NCBI RefSeq assembly: GCF_900101045.1
Contig: NZ_FNFN01000013.1
Location: forward strand, 1-64,000
DNA from: Nocardioides sp. YR527
GTDB taxonomy: Bacteria > Actinomycetota > Actinomycetes > Propionibacteriales > Nocardioidaceae
Reading direction: 5' to 3'
DNA length: 64,000 nt
Part shown: piece after piece, positions 8,256-15,489 of the stretch
Numbering within the stretch: the first letter of the stretch is position 1
Layout: each line of letters starts with the position of its first letter
Translations under genes and position numbers: made by a program
The notes under the pieces: generated by a model
Seen by the model: the letters and a program-made list of their open reading frames with translations, nothing else
Database searches by the model: none
Told to the model about the DNA's origin: nothing

Positions 8256-11200
8256 ATGTTCAAGAAGGTGTTGGTAGCCAACCGCGGCGAGATCGCGATC
8301 CGAGCTTTCCGTGCGGGCTTTGAGTTGGGTGCGAAGACGGTTGCCGTCTTCCCTTATGAGGACCGGGGCTCCGAGCACCGGCTGAAGGCCGACGAGGCCT
8401 ACCAGATCGGAGAGCTCGGCCATCCGATCCGGGCCTATCTGGATCCAGACGCGATCGTCGAGGTCGCCAAGCAGAGCGGCGCGGACGCCATCTACCCCGG
8501 CTACGGGTTCCTCTCCGAGAACCCGGCGCTGGCCGAGGCCTGCGCCCGGGCGGGGATCACCTTCGTCGGGCCGTCGGCGGAGGTCCTCACGCTGACCGGC
8601 AACAAGGCCACCGCCATCGCGGCGGCGAAGGCCGCCGGCGTACCCACTCTTCAGTCCGTCGAGCCGTCCACCGACGTCGACGCGCTCGTCTCCGCCGCAT
8701 CAGCCCTCCCCTACCCGTTGTTCGTGAAGGCCGTCGCCGGTGGTGGCGGTCGCGGGATGCGCCGGGTCGACGACCCCGAGAAGCTGCGGGAGGCCGTGGA
8801 GACCTGTATGCGCGAGGGCGAGGCCGCCTTCGGCGACCCGACCGTCTTCATCGAGCAGGCGGTGGTCGAGCCGCGTCACATCGAGGTGCAGATCCTCGCC
8901 GACGGCACCGGCGAGGTGATCCACCTCTTCGAGCGGGACTGCTCGGTGCAGCGCCGCCACCAGAAGGTCGTGGAGATCGCGCCCGCCCCGAATCTCGACC
9001 CTGAGCTGCGCGAACGCATGTGTGCGGACGCGGTGCGGTTCGCGAAGGAGATCGGCTACTCGTGTGCCGGCACCGTCGAGTTCCTGCTCGACCCGGCCGG
9101 CAACTACGTCTTCATCGAGATGAACCCGCGCATCCAGGTCGAGCACACCGTGACCGAGGAGGTCACCGACGTCGACCTGGTCCGCTCGCAGATGCGGATC
9201 GCCGCCGGCGAGACGCTGGCCGACCTGGGGCTGACCCAGGACTCCGTACAGCTGCGCGGCGCTGCGATGCAGTGCCGGATCACCACCGAGGACCCCGCCA
9301 ACAACTTCCGCCCCGACACGGGCATGATCACCACCTACCGCTCCCCCGGCGGTGCCGGGATCCGCGTCGACGGCGGCACGACGTACGCCGGGGCCGAGGT
9401 CTCGCCCCACTTCGACTCGATGCTCGCCAAGCTCACCTGCCGCGGGCGTACCTTCGCCGACGCCGTGACGCGGGCGCGCCGGGCCGTGGCGGAGTTCCGG
9501 ATCCGCGGGGTCGCGACGAACATCCCGTTCCTGCAGGCGCTGCTCGACGACCCCGACTTCATCTCGGGCTCGATCACGACCTCGTTCATCGAGACCCACC
9601 CGCAGCTGCTGACGGCGCGGGCCTCCGGTGACCGCGGCACCAAGCTGCTCACCTACCTGGCAGACGTGACCGTCAACCAGCCGCACGGCGCCGCCCCGGT
9701 CTCGCTCCACCCGGTCGAGAAGCTGCCGAAGCTCGACCTGTCGGTGGCTCCGCCGGCCGGCTCTCGCGACCTACTTCGCGAGCTCGGGCCGGAGGGTTTC
9801 GCCGCCGCACTGCGCGCCCAGGAGGCGGTGGCGGTCACCGACACCACCTTCCGCGACGCCCACCAGTCGCTGTTGGCGACGCGGGTCCGCACCACCGACC
9901 TGCTCGGCGTCGCCGGCCATGTCGCCCGGCTGACACCGCAGCTGTGGTCGCTGGAGGCATGGGGTGGCGCGACGTACGACGTGGCTCTCCGGTTCCTCTC
10001 CGAGGACCCGTGGGAGCGGCTGGCCGCGCTGCGCGAGGCGGTGCCCAACGTCAACCTGCAGATGCTGCTGCGCGGTCGCAACACGGTGGGCTACACGCCC
10101 TACCCGACCGAGGTCACCGACGCGTTCGTCTCCGAGGCCGCCGAGACCGGCATCGACGTGTTCCGGATCTTCGACGCTTTGAACGACGTCTCGCAGATGC
10201 GGCCGGCGATCGACGCGGTGCGCGCGACCGGGACGTCCGTCGCCGAGGTGGCGCTCTGCTACACCGGCGACCTCTCCTCGCCGGACGAGAAGCTCTACAC
10301 GCTCGACTACTACCTGCGGCTGGCCGAGGAGATCGTCTCGGCCGGGGCGCACGTGCTGGCGATCAAGGACATGGCCGGGCTGCTGCGGGCGCATGCCGCA
10401 CGTACGCTCGTGACCGCGCTGCGGGAGCGGTTCGACCTGCCGGTCCACCTGCACACCCACGACACCGCCGGTGGCCAGCTGGCCACCCTGACTGCCGCGA
10501 TCGAGGCAGGTGTCGACGCGGTCGACGCGGCCACCGCGTCGATGGCCGGGACCACCTCCCAGCCGCCGCTCTCCTCGCTGGTCGCGGCGACCGACCACAC
10601 CCCGCGCGCCACCGGTCTCTCGCTGGCCGCGGTGAACTCGCTCGAGCCCTACTGGGAGGCCGTACGCCGCGTCTACGCGCCCTTCGAGTCCGGACTGCCC
10701 GCGCCGACCGGCCGGGTCTACCGCCACGAGATCCCGGGCGGCCAGCTCTCCAACCTGCGCCAGCAGGCGATCGCGCTCGGGCTGGGCGAGAAGTTCGAGC
10801 AGATCGAGGACATGTACGCCGCGGCCAACTCGATCCTCGGGCGCGTCCCCAAGGTCACCCCGTCGTCCAAGGTCATCGGCGACCTGGCTCTGTCGTTGGT
10901 GGCAGCCGGGGCCGATCCTGCCGCGTTCGAGGCCGACCCTGCCGCGTACGACATCCCGGCCTCCGTCATCGGCTTCCTCAACGGGGAGCTCGGTGACCCG
11001 CCGGGCGGTTGGCCCGAGCCGTTCCGCAGCAAGGCGATCGGCGGCCGCACCTGGAAGGCACCGTCGCCGACCCTGTCGGCCGAGGACGCCGCCGGGCTCG
11101 CCTCCGACCGCCGCGGGACGCTCAACCGGCTGCTCTTCCCCGGCCCGACGAAGGACTTCGCCGAGGCCCGTTCGAAGTGGGGCGACGTATCGGTGATCTC

Positions 11201-11633
11201 GACGCTCGACTACCTCTACGGGCTGCGCGAGGGTGAGGAGCACGTCGTCGAGCTCTCCGAGGGCAAGACCGTCATCTTCGGGCTCACCGCCGTCTCCGAG
11301 CCCGACGAGCGCGGCATCCGCACCGTCATGGGGACGATCAACGGTCACCTGCGCCCGATCGGGGTGCGTGACCGCTCCGTCGCCGCCGAGGTCGCTGCTG
11401 CCGAGAAGGCCGACCCCTCGGTGCCCGGCCAGGTCGCAGCGCCCTTCCAGGGCGTCGTGACCATCGCGGTCGCGGCCGGCGAGACGGTCAAGGCCGGCGA
11501 CACCGTCGCCACCATCGAGGCGATGAAGATGGAGGCCGCCATCACCGCCCCGGTCGACGGCACCGTCTCCCGCCTCGCCTTCTCCGGCACCCAGGCGGTC
11601 GACGGCGGCGACCTCGTGCTCGTCCTCGGCTGA
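8256..11633 (+). CDS. pyc: Pyruvate carboxylase
   Basis: Encodes 1,125 residues, the normal length of single-chain pyruvate carboxylase, which makes oxaloacetate from pyruvate, bicarbonate and ATP. Order of domains: biotin carboxylase with ATP-grasp (MFKKVLVANRGEIAIR start, glycine loop VAGGGGRGMRRV near 165, ERDCSVQRRHQKVVE), carboxyltransferase (VTDTTFRDAHQSLLATR near residue 530, metal-binding HLHTHDTAGG), and a C-terminal biotinyl domain with the biotin-lysine in EAMKMEA at about residue 1091. The gene appears leaderless. It is followed by two different inverted-repeat elements that probably terminate it. It supplies the TCA cycle that sdhCAB and methylmalonyl-CoA mutase also feed. Confidence 0.97.
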   Translation: MFKKVLVANRGEIAIRAFRAGFELGAKTVAVFPYEDRGSEHRLKADEAYQIGELGHPIRAYLDPDAIVEVAKQSGADAIYPGYGFLSENPALAEACARAGITFVGPSAEVLTLTGNKATAIAAAKAAGVPTLQSVEPSTDVDALVSAASALPYPLFVKAVAGGGGRGMRRVDDPEKLREAVETCMREGEAAFGDPTVFIEQAVVEPRHIEVQILADGTGEVIHLFERDCSVQRRHQKVVEIAPAPNLDPELRERMCADAVRFAKEIGYSCAGTVEFLLDPAGNYVFIEMNPRIQVEHTVTEEVTDVDLVRSQMRIAAGETLADLGLTQDSVQLRGAAMQCRITTEDPANNFRPDTGMITTYRSPGGAGIRVDGGTTYAGAEVSPHFDSMLAKLTCRGRTFADAVTRARRAVAEFRIRGVATNIPFLQALLDDPDFISGSITTSFIETHPQLLTARASGDRGTKLLTYLADVTVNQPHGAAPVSLHPVEKLPKLDLSVAPPAGSRDLLRELGPEGFAAALRAQEAVAVTDTTFRDAHQSLLATRVRTTDLLGVAGHVARLTPQLWSLEAWGGATYDVALRFLSEDPWERLAALREAVPNVNLQMLLRGRNTVGYTPYPTEVTDAFVSEAAETGIDVFRIFDALNDVSQMRPAIDAVRATGTSVAEVALCYTGDLSSPDEKLYTLDYYLRLAEEIVSAGAHVLAIKDMAGLLRAHAARTLVTALRERFDLPVHLHTHDTAGGQLATLTAAIEAGVDAVDAATASMAGTTSQPPLSSLVAATDHTPRATGLSLAAVNSLEPYWEAVRRVYAPFESGLPAPTGRVYRHEIPGGQLSNLRQQAIALGLGEKFEQIEDMYAAANSILGRVPKVTPSSKVIGDLALSLVAAGADPAAFEADPAAYDIPASVIGFLNGELGDPPGGWPEPFRSKAIGGRTWKAPSPTLSAEDAAGLASDRRGTLNRLLFPGPTKDFAEARSKWGDVSVISTLDYLYGLREGEEHVVELSEGKTVIFGLTAVSEPDERGIRTVMGTINGHLRPIGVRDRSVAAEVAAAEKADPSVPGQVAAPFQGVVTIAVAAGETVKAGDTVATIEAMKMEAAITAPVDGTVSRLAFSGTQAVDGGDLVLVLG

Positions 11634-11640
11634 GCCGAGA

Positions 11641-11712
11641 CGTCAGCCGCGTCGGCCGAGATGGCACGTCGGTGCCGCCTCGGCCGGCCGTGGTGACGTG
11701 TCGGCGGGGCGT
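11641..11712. repeat. Inverted-repeat family C, copy 1
   Basis: Contains CGGCCGAGATGGCAC (11653-11667) facing GTGCCGCCTCGGCCG (11672-11686) across a 4-base loop, with two mismatches, flanked by GTCAGCCGCGTCGG and GGTGACGTGTCGGCGG words. The same words recur at 12800-12871 and 62903-63001. It follows the pyc stop and is a likely terminator. Confidence 0.65.
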
Positions 11713-11713
11713 A

Positions 11714-11825
11714 CCTTCGTCAAGGCGGTGTCCTGAGCCTGTCGAAGGGTATGCAGCCGAAGGCGCACATCCCCAGCGGAGTTCCGCTGGGGATGTGCGC
11801 CTTTTCCCGCATACCTCGACGAAGG
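11714..11825. repeat. Palindromic repeat family A, copy 2, interrupted left arm
   Basis: The inner arms are a perfect 21-base inverted repeat (11760-11780 and 11783-11803), with tip CCCAGCGGA instead of the CCTCGCGGA of copy 1. The outer left arm CCTTCGTCAAGG is separated from GGTATGCAG by about 22 bases containing CCTGAGCCTGTCGAAG, a word typical of another dispersed repeat. The right arm (GCATACCTCGACGAAGG) is nearly intact. It lies between the convergent pyc and erm genes. Confidence 0.8.
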
Positions 11826-11826
11826 A

Positions 11827-12585
11827 TCAGACCGCCGCGTACGCCTCGCCCCAGTCCTCCGCGCGTAGGTCTCGCGGCAGCACCGGCGCCTGCGATCGCC
11901 GGCGGCGCCGCGCGATCTGATCGGCGAGGCGAACCGGGACGCCGTTGCGGCGCAGGATCTCGGCTACCCCGCGGCCGCGGCTGCTGAAGACCTTCGCCAC
12001 CCACGCCTGGAAGTCGTGGACGTCCGTGTCGGGGAGCAGCGGCTCCGGGCGGCGGTCGATGAGCAGCAGTCCGCCGTCGACGTTCGGCCGCGGACGGAAC
12101 GCGGTCGACGGGACGCGGCGGTCGAGGGTGAAGGTGAACCACGGCCACCACTGCGCGGTCAACTGGGTGGTGCCGCCGACGCCGGCGCGCTTGCGGGCGA
12201 CCTCCCACTGGGTGAGGAGTACGGCATGGCGCCACGTCGTCGAGGCGAGCAGGTGGCGCAGGATCGGTGTGGTCAGGTGGAACGGGACGTTGGAGACGAC
12301 GACCGCGTCCCGCGGTGGCGCGTGCCGCAGGATGTCGCCCTCGGCGATGCACACGTGCGTACCGGTCCGTCGGCGCAGCTCGGCGGCCCGGCGGGAGTCG
12401 ATCTCGACCCCCTCCAGCGGACGGCCCAGCTCGGCCAGCGCCAGGGTGACGGCACCGTTTCCGGTGCCCCACTCCACCAGCGGACCCTGCCGCTGTGAGA
12501 CGAGATGGACGATGCGGTCGAGTACCGACCTGTCGGTGAGAAAGTTCTGGCCGAGCTCGTGTCGGCCAGGGCGTACGTCGGGCAT
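11827..12585 (-). CDS. erm: Erm-family 23S rRNA (adenine-N6) methyltransferase
   Basis: Encodes 252 residues. Erm proteins methylate A2058 of 23S rRNA and confer macrolide-lincosamide-streptogramin B resistance. Seen: the family start RHELGQNFLTDRSVLDRIV, SAM-binding motif EWGTGNGAVTLALAE (near residue 40), acidic loop VEIDSR, and the catalytic motif SNVPFHLTTPILR, the NIPF-type box of Erm/KsgA. The C-terminus (FSSRGRGVAEILRR) is basic, as in actinobacterial Erm proteins. The ATG at 12585 has a strong GAGGAG five bases upstream; the longer start at 12618 lies inside a hairpin and is rejected. A 14-codon leader and attenuator structures precede it. Confidence 0.92.
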   Translation of the reverse strand: MPDVRPGRHELGQNFLTDRSVLDRIVHLVSQRQGPLVEWGTGNGAVTLALAELGRPLEGVEIDSRRAAELRRRTGTHVCIAEGDILRHAPPRDAVVVSNVPFHLTTPILRHLLASTTWRHAVLLTQWEVARKRAGVGGTTQLTAQWWPWFTFTLDRRVPSTAFRPRPNVDGGLLLIDRRPEPLLPDTDVHDFQAWVAKVFSSRGRGVAEILRRNGVPVRLADQIARRRRRSQAPVLPRDLRAEDWGEAYAAV

Positions 12586-12590
12586 GGATG

Positions 12591-12645
12591 CTCCTCGTGA
12601 GAAGGAGCCGGGCGGCATGTGGGTAGCACTCGAGAGCCGCCCGGC
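12591..12645 (-). promoter_or_regulatory. erm attenuator: Shine-Dalgarno hairpin plus 10-bp stem
   Basis: On the erm strand, CTCCT-TCTCACG-AGGAG (12607-12591) pairs the erm Shine-Dalgarno in a perfect 5-bp hairpin. Immediately upstream, GCCGGGCGGC (12645-12636) pairs perfectly with GCCGCCCGGC (12616-12607). These two share one base at 12607, so they stack or compete. This is the layout expected for translational attenuation. Confidence 0.65.
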
Positions 12646-12688
12646 AGGGTGCCAGGAGGCGGCGCGAATGCGAACGAGTGCTTCGGTG

Positions 12689-12717
12689 GGATCCGCGCCG
12701 TCAGCGGCGGCGGATCC
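12689..12717 (-). promoter_or_regulatory. Hairpin overlapping the erm leader stop codon
   Basis: GGATCCGC at 12717-12710 on the erm strand pairs with GCGGATCC at 12696-12689; extra G-C pairs can extend it. The last codons of the leader (Arg-Arg-Arg-stop) lie in the upstream arm and loop, so a ribosome stalled in the leader would open this stem. Confidence 0.55.
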
Positions 12718-12745
12718 GAACGAACGTCATGCAGCAGTTACCCAT
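12701..12745 (-). CDS. erm leader peptide (14 residues)
   Basis: ATG at 12745 starts an open frame of 14 codons, MGNCCMTFVRIRRR, ending TGA at 12703-12701; an internal ATG at 12730 would give MTFVRIRRR. It lies 116 bases before the erm start. A TAGCGT -10 box ends seven bases before the first ATG, so the leader can be read from a leaderless transcript. The peptide holds R-I-R and R-R-R, matching the Arg/Lys-x-Arg/Lys pattern known to stall macrolide-bound ribosomes in Erm leaders such as ErmDL. This is too short to prove by coding statistics; the support is position, promoter spacing, motif and hairpins. Confidence 0.65.
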   Translation of the reverse strand: MGNCCMTFVRIRRR

Positions 12746-12752
12746 GACGCTC

Positions 12753-12793
12753 ACGCTAGCGAAGCAGCAGCTGTGCGCGCACACGGTTTACAA
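12753..12793 (-). promoter_or_regulatory. Probable erm promoter, possibly WhiB7-dependent
   Basis: Reading the minus strand, TAGCGT (12758-12753) is the -10 box. At 17 bases spacing the -35 position (12781-12776) reads TGCGCG, a poor sigma-A match. The AT-rich word TTGTAAA lies a few bases further upstream (12793-12787). WhiB7 promoters combine a weak -35 with an AT-rich patch just upstream, so this fits loosely; it is inference. Confidence 0.4.
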
Positions 12794-12799
12794 CGCCAC

Positions 12800-12871
12800 G
12801 CCGAGGCGTCACTTCGGTCGGTCGAGGTGGCATCTCTGTGCCATCTCGACCGGCGTAGGTGACGTCTCGGC
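12800..12871. repeat. Inverted-repeat family C, copy 2 (nested stem)
   Basis: Outer arms GCCGAGGCGTCAC (12800-12812) and GTGACGTCTCGGC (12859-12871) pair with one mismatch. Inner arms CGGTCGAGGTGGCA (12819-12832) and TGCCATCTCGACCG (12839-12852) pair with one mismatch around a 6-base loop. It lies 12 bases beyond the stop of the LpdA-type gene and upstream of the erm promoter, so it may insulate erm from that gene. Confidence 0.75.
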
Positions 12872-12883
12872 CGACGCGGGTGA

Positions 12884-14284
12884 CTACTCGACGTGGTGGA
12901 GGCGGCGGGCTGCCTCGGCGGTGGAGCCGGAGATCGAGGGGTAGACCGTGAAGGTGTTGGCGATCTGGTCGACGGTGAGGCCCGTCGACACCGCGAGGGT
13001 GATCGGGTGGATCAGCTCGGAGGCGCGCGGGCCGACGACGACGCCGCCGATGACGACGCCGGTGCCGGGGCGGGAGATGAGCTTCACGAAGCCGTCGAAG
13101 ATGCCCTGCATCTTCGCCCGCGGGTTGCCCTTGAGGTCGAGCCGGAGGGTGTCGGCGACGACCTCGCCGGAGTCGACCTGGGCCTGCGAGTAGCCCACGG
13201 TGGCGATCTCGGGCGAGGTGAAGACGTTGGCCGCGACCTCCTTGAGGTCCATCGGGATGACCGCGTCGCCGAGGAAGTGGCGCATCGCGATCCGGCCGGC
13301 CATGGCGGCGGTCGAGGCGAGCATGAAGCCGCCGGTGCAGTCGCCGGCGGCGTACACGCCATAGGCGGAGCTGCGCGACACCTTGTCGGTGCGGATGAAG
13401 CCGCCCTCGTCGAGCTCGATACCGGCCTCCTCGAGGCCGAGGCCCTCGGTGTTGGGGATCGAGCCGAGCGCGAGGATGCAGTGGCTGCCGGTGACCTCGC
13501 GGCCGTCGGTCAGCTTGACCGTGACGACGTCGCCGGAACGGGTCACCGACTCCATCCGCGACTTGCTGAGGATGTTCATCCCCTGCCGCTCGAGTACGTC
13601 CTGGAGGACCGTCGCCGCGTCCGCGTCCTCACCGGGGAGGACACGGTCGCGGGAGGAGACCAGGGTGACCTGGGAGCCGAGGTTGAGGTAGGCGTTGGCG
13701 AACTCCACACCGGTGACACCCGAGCCCACGACGATCATGTGCGAGGGCAGCTCGTCGAGGTCGTAGACCTGCTCCCAGGTCAGGATCCGCTCGCCGTCGG
13801 GCTGGGCGGTGGGCAGCACCCGCGGGCGGGCGCCGGTGGCGATCAGGACCGCGTCGTTCTCGATCGCCTCCTCGGTTCCGTCCTGAGCCCGGGTCGCGAT
13901 CACCTGTCGCTTGTCGGCGTCGATGCGCCCGGTGCCCTTGACGATGCGGATCCCGCGGCGGGTCAACCGGCTCTCGATGTCGCTCGACTGCGCGAGCGCG
14001 AGCGACTTCACGCGCTTGTTGACCAGGCCGAGGTCTGCGTAGAGCTCGGTGGCCGGGTCGCCGTGGTGGTCGCGGAAGTTGATGCCCAGGTCGCGGGCGA
14101 GCGTCATGTCCGACATCAGCTCGGAGGTGGCGATCAGGGTCTTGCTGGGAACGCAGTCGGTGAGCACCGCGCTGCCGCCGAGGCCGTCACGGTCGACGAC
14201 CGTGACCTCCGCCCCGAGCTGCTGCGCGACCAGCGCCGCCTCGTACCCGCCTGGACCCCCACCAATGATCGTCACCCGCGCCAT
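12884..14284 (-). CDS. lpdA: NAD(P)H-quinone reductase, LpdA-type flavoprotein
   Basis: Encodes 466 residues of the pyridine nucleotide-disulfide oxidoreductase fold: FAD motif TIIGGGPGGYEAALVA (residues 5-20), NAD(P) motif VVGSGVTGVEFA, second FAD motif GVYAAGDCTGGFMLAS and a dimerisation domain ending with TVYPSISGSTAEAARRL. The usual CxxxxC redox pair is replaced by SAVLTDC: only the second cysteine is present, and the C-terminal HPxxxE box is HPITLAV earlier but lacks the usual catalytic His-Glu. This matches mycobacterial Rv3303c, a quinone reductase rather than lipoamide dehydrogenase. A start at 14293 is also possible. Confidence 0.85.
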   Translation of the reverse strand: MARVTIIGGGPGGYEAALVAQQLGAEVTVVDRDGLGGSAVLTDCVPSKTLIATSELMSDMTLARDLGINFRDHHGDPATELYADLGLVNKRVKSLALAQSSDIESRLTRRGIRIVKGTGRIDADKRQVIATRAQDGTEEAIENDAVLIATGARPRVLPTAQPDGERILTWEQVYDLDELPSHMIVVGSGVTGVEFANAYLNLGSQVTLVSSRDRVLPGEDADAATVLQDVLERQGMNILSKSRMESVTRSGDVVTVKLTDGREVTGSHCILALGSIPNTEGLGLEEAGIELDEGGFIRTDKVSRSSAYGVYAAGDCTGGFMLASTAAMAGRIAMRHFLGDAVIPMDLKEVAANVFTSPEIATVGYSQAQVDSGEVVADTLRLDLKGNPRAKMQGIFDGFVKLISRPGTGVVIGGVVVGPRASELIHPITLAVSTGLTVDQIANTFTVYPSISGSTAEAARRLHHVE

Positions 14285-14319
14285 GGGCCGCATTCTTTCA
14301 CGCGCCCGGAACGGCAGAG

Positions 14320-14832
14320 TCAGCCCATCGTCTTCTGACCGTCGATGGTCTCCCGGATGATGTCGGCGTGGCCGGCGTGCTGCGCGGTCTCGGCCAGGAT
14401 GTGGGCGAGAGCGCGGCGGTTGGACCAGCGCGCGCCCGACTCGAACCACGGGGCCTCCGGAAGGGCGTGGTCCGCGTCGAGGTCGACGGTCCGGATCAGC
14501 TCGTCGGTGGCGGCGGCCACGTCCTCGTACGCCTTGAGCACTCCTTCGAGGGTCTCGTGCTCTGCGAGCACGAAGTCGGCGGCGAACTCGGCGTACTTCT
14601 CGGGGCTGAGCTCCTGGGCCACCGTGCCACGGACGATGAAGTCGGCCCATCCTCGCTCAACGGCGGCGACATGCTTGACCAGGCCGCCGACGCTGAGCAC
14701 GGAGACGGTCGGGGTGAGCCGGGCCTGCTCGTCGGTGAGGTTGCGGACGGCGAAGCGCAGGAAGCCGCGGTGCTTGGCCAGGGTCTCCAGCAGATCGGTG
14801 CGCTCGCGGCTCAGGGTGGCGGTGGCGGTCAT
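14320..14832 (-). CDS. DinB family (DUF664-like) protein
   Basis: Encodes 170 residues predicted as a four-helix DinB/YfiT bundle. Histidines that could bind a metal are seen in LVKHVAAVERGW (near residue 53) and ILAETAQHAGHADIIRE near the C-terminus, the typical spacing of the DinB triad. Such proteins include mycothiol- and bacillithiol-dependent transferases, but the substrate cannot be read here. AAGGAG lies eight bases before the ATG. It is divergent from a TetR gene, with the dyad TGTCCGT-N5-ACGGACA between, so it is probably regulated by it. Confidence 0.8.
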   Translation of the reverse strand: MTATATLSRERTDLLETLAKHRGFLRFAVRNLTDEQARLTPTVSVLSVGGLVKHVAAVERGWADFIVRGTVAQELSPEKYAEFAADFVLAEHETLEGVLKAYEDVAAATDELIRTVDLDADHALPEAPWFESGARWSNRRALAHILAETAQHAGHADIIRETIDGQKTMG

Positions 14833-14898
14833 GGCTCAGCTCCTTGGTGATGTGTCCCTCTGACACCCACAACGCTAGAAGCCCTTCAGGTCAGTTTC

Positions 14899-14917
14899 TG
14901 TCCGTATTCGACGGACA
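14899..14917. promoter_or_regulatory. Probable TetR operator between dinB-like and tetR genes
   Basis: TGTCCGT-ATTCG-ACGGACA is a perfect 7+5+7 palindrome. It lies 24 bases upstream of the tetR -10 box (TACCCT, 14941-14946) and 67 bases from the DinB gene start. The half-site TGTCCG reappears as CGGACA-CACT-TGTCCG at 16582-16597. Confidence 0.7.
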
Positions 14918-14952
14918 TCCGAAATAGATCCGCTGACCATTACCCTGCTGGG

Positions 14953-15486
14953 ATGACGAGCCCCGCGAACCCGACCCGCAGCGACGCGGTCCGCAACCGG
15001 GACCTCTTGGTCACCGCCGCCCGCGAGGTGCTCGCCGAGCAGGGTCTCGACGCGCCGATGTCGGCCGTGGCCAAGCGCGCCGGCGTCGGCCAGGGCACCC
15101 TCTACCGGCACTTCCCCGACCGTCTCGCCCTGGCGACCGCGGTGCTGGAGGAGAACGTACGCGACATCGAGCAGGTCGCCGCCCGCCCGGATGCCACGCT
15201 GGCCGACGTGCTCGGCGTCGTCACCTGGCAGATGATCCACTCGACCGCCTTCCTCGGCATCATCCGTTACGGCGGCGAGGAGAGCTCCCTCTTCCTGGCC
15301 GACCGCGTGCGCACCGCCGTCGACGGACTCCCGAAGGGGGCCTACGGCACCGACGACCTCATGCTCGCCGTCGCGATGGTCTCCGGCGGAGTCCACGGCC
15401 CGACGCCGGAGGCGCGCGAGACCGCCGCCCGCCGGGCATGGGGGCTGCTCGGGATCGAGATCGGCGCGGTCACCCCCGGGGTCTGA
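14953..15486 (+). CDS. TetR family transcriptional regulator
   Basis: Encodes 177 residues. The N-terminal helix-turn-helix is clear (AAREVLAEQGLDAPMSAVAKRAGVGQGTLYRHFPDRLALATAV in outline, residues 19-61). The ligand domain is short. TACCCT at 14941-14946 is six bases before the ATG, consistent with a leaderless transcript. It is divergent from the DinB gene and convergent, with only a 3-base gap, with the SDR gene at 15490. The shared TGTCCG half-site upstream of the SDR and monooxygenase genes suggests a wider local regulon. Confidence 0.87.
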   Translation: MTSPANPTRSDAVRNRDLLVTAAREVLAEQGLDAPMSAVAKRAGVGQGTLYRHFPDRLALATAVLEENVRDIEQVAARPDATLADVLGVVTWQMIHSTAFLGIIRYGGEESSLFLADRVRTAVDGLPKGAYGTDDLMLAVAMVSGGVHGPTPEARETAARRAWGLLGIEIGAVTPGV

Positions 15487-15489
15487 CCA

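Noticed and set aside
9771..11348. Long minus-strand frame opposite pyruvate carboxylase
   Set aside because: Composition-driven shadow with no motif or start signal.
12586..12618. Longer N-terminus for Erm starting at 12618
   Set aside because: It would start inside a perfect hairpin with no Shine-Dalgarno, while GAGGAG precedes the ATG at 12585.
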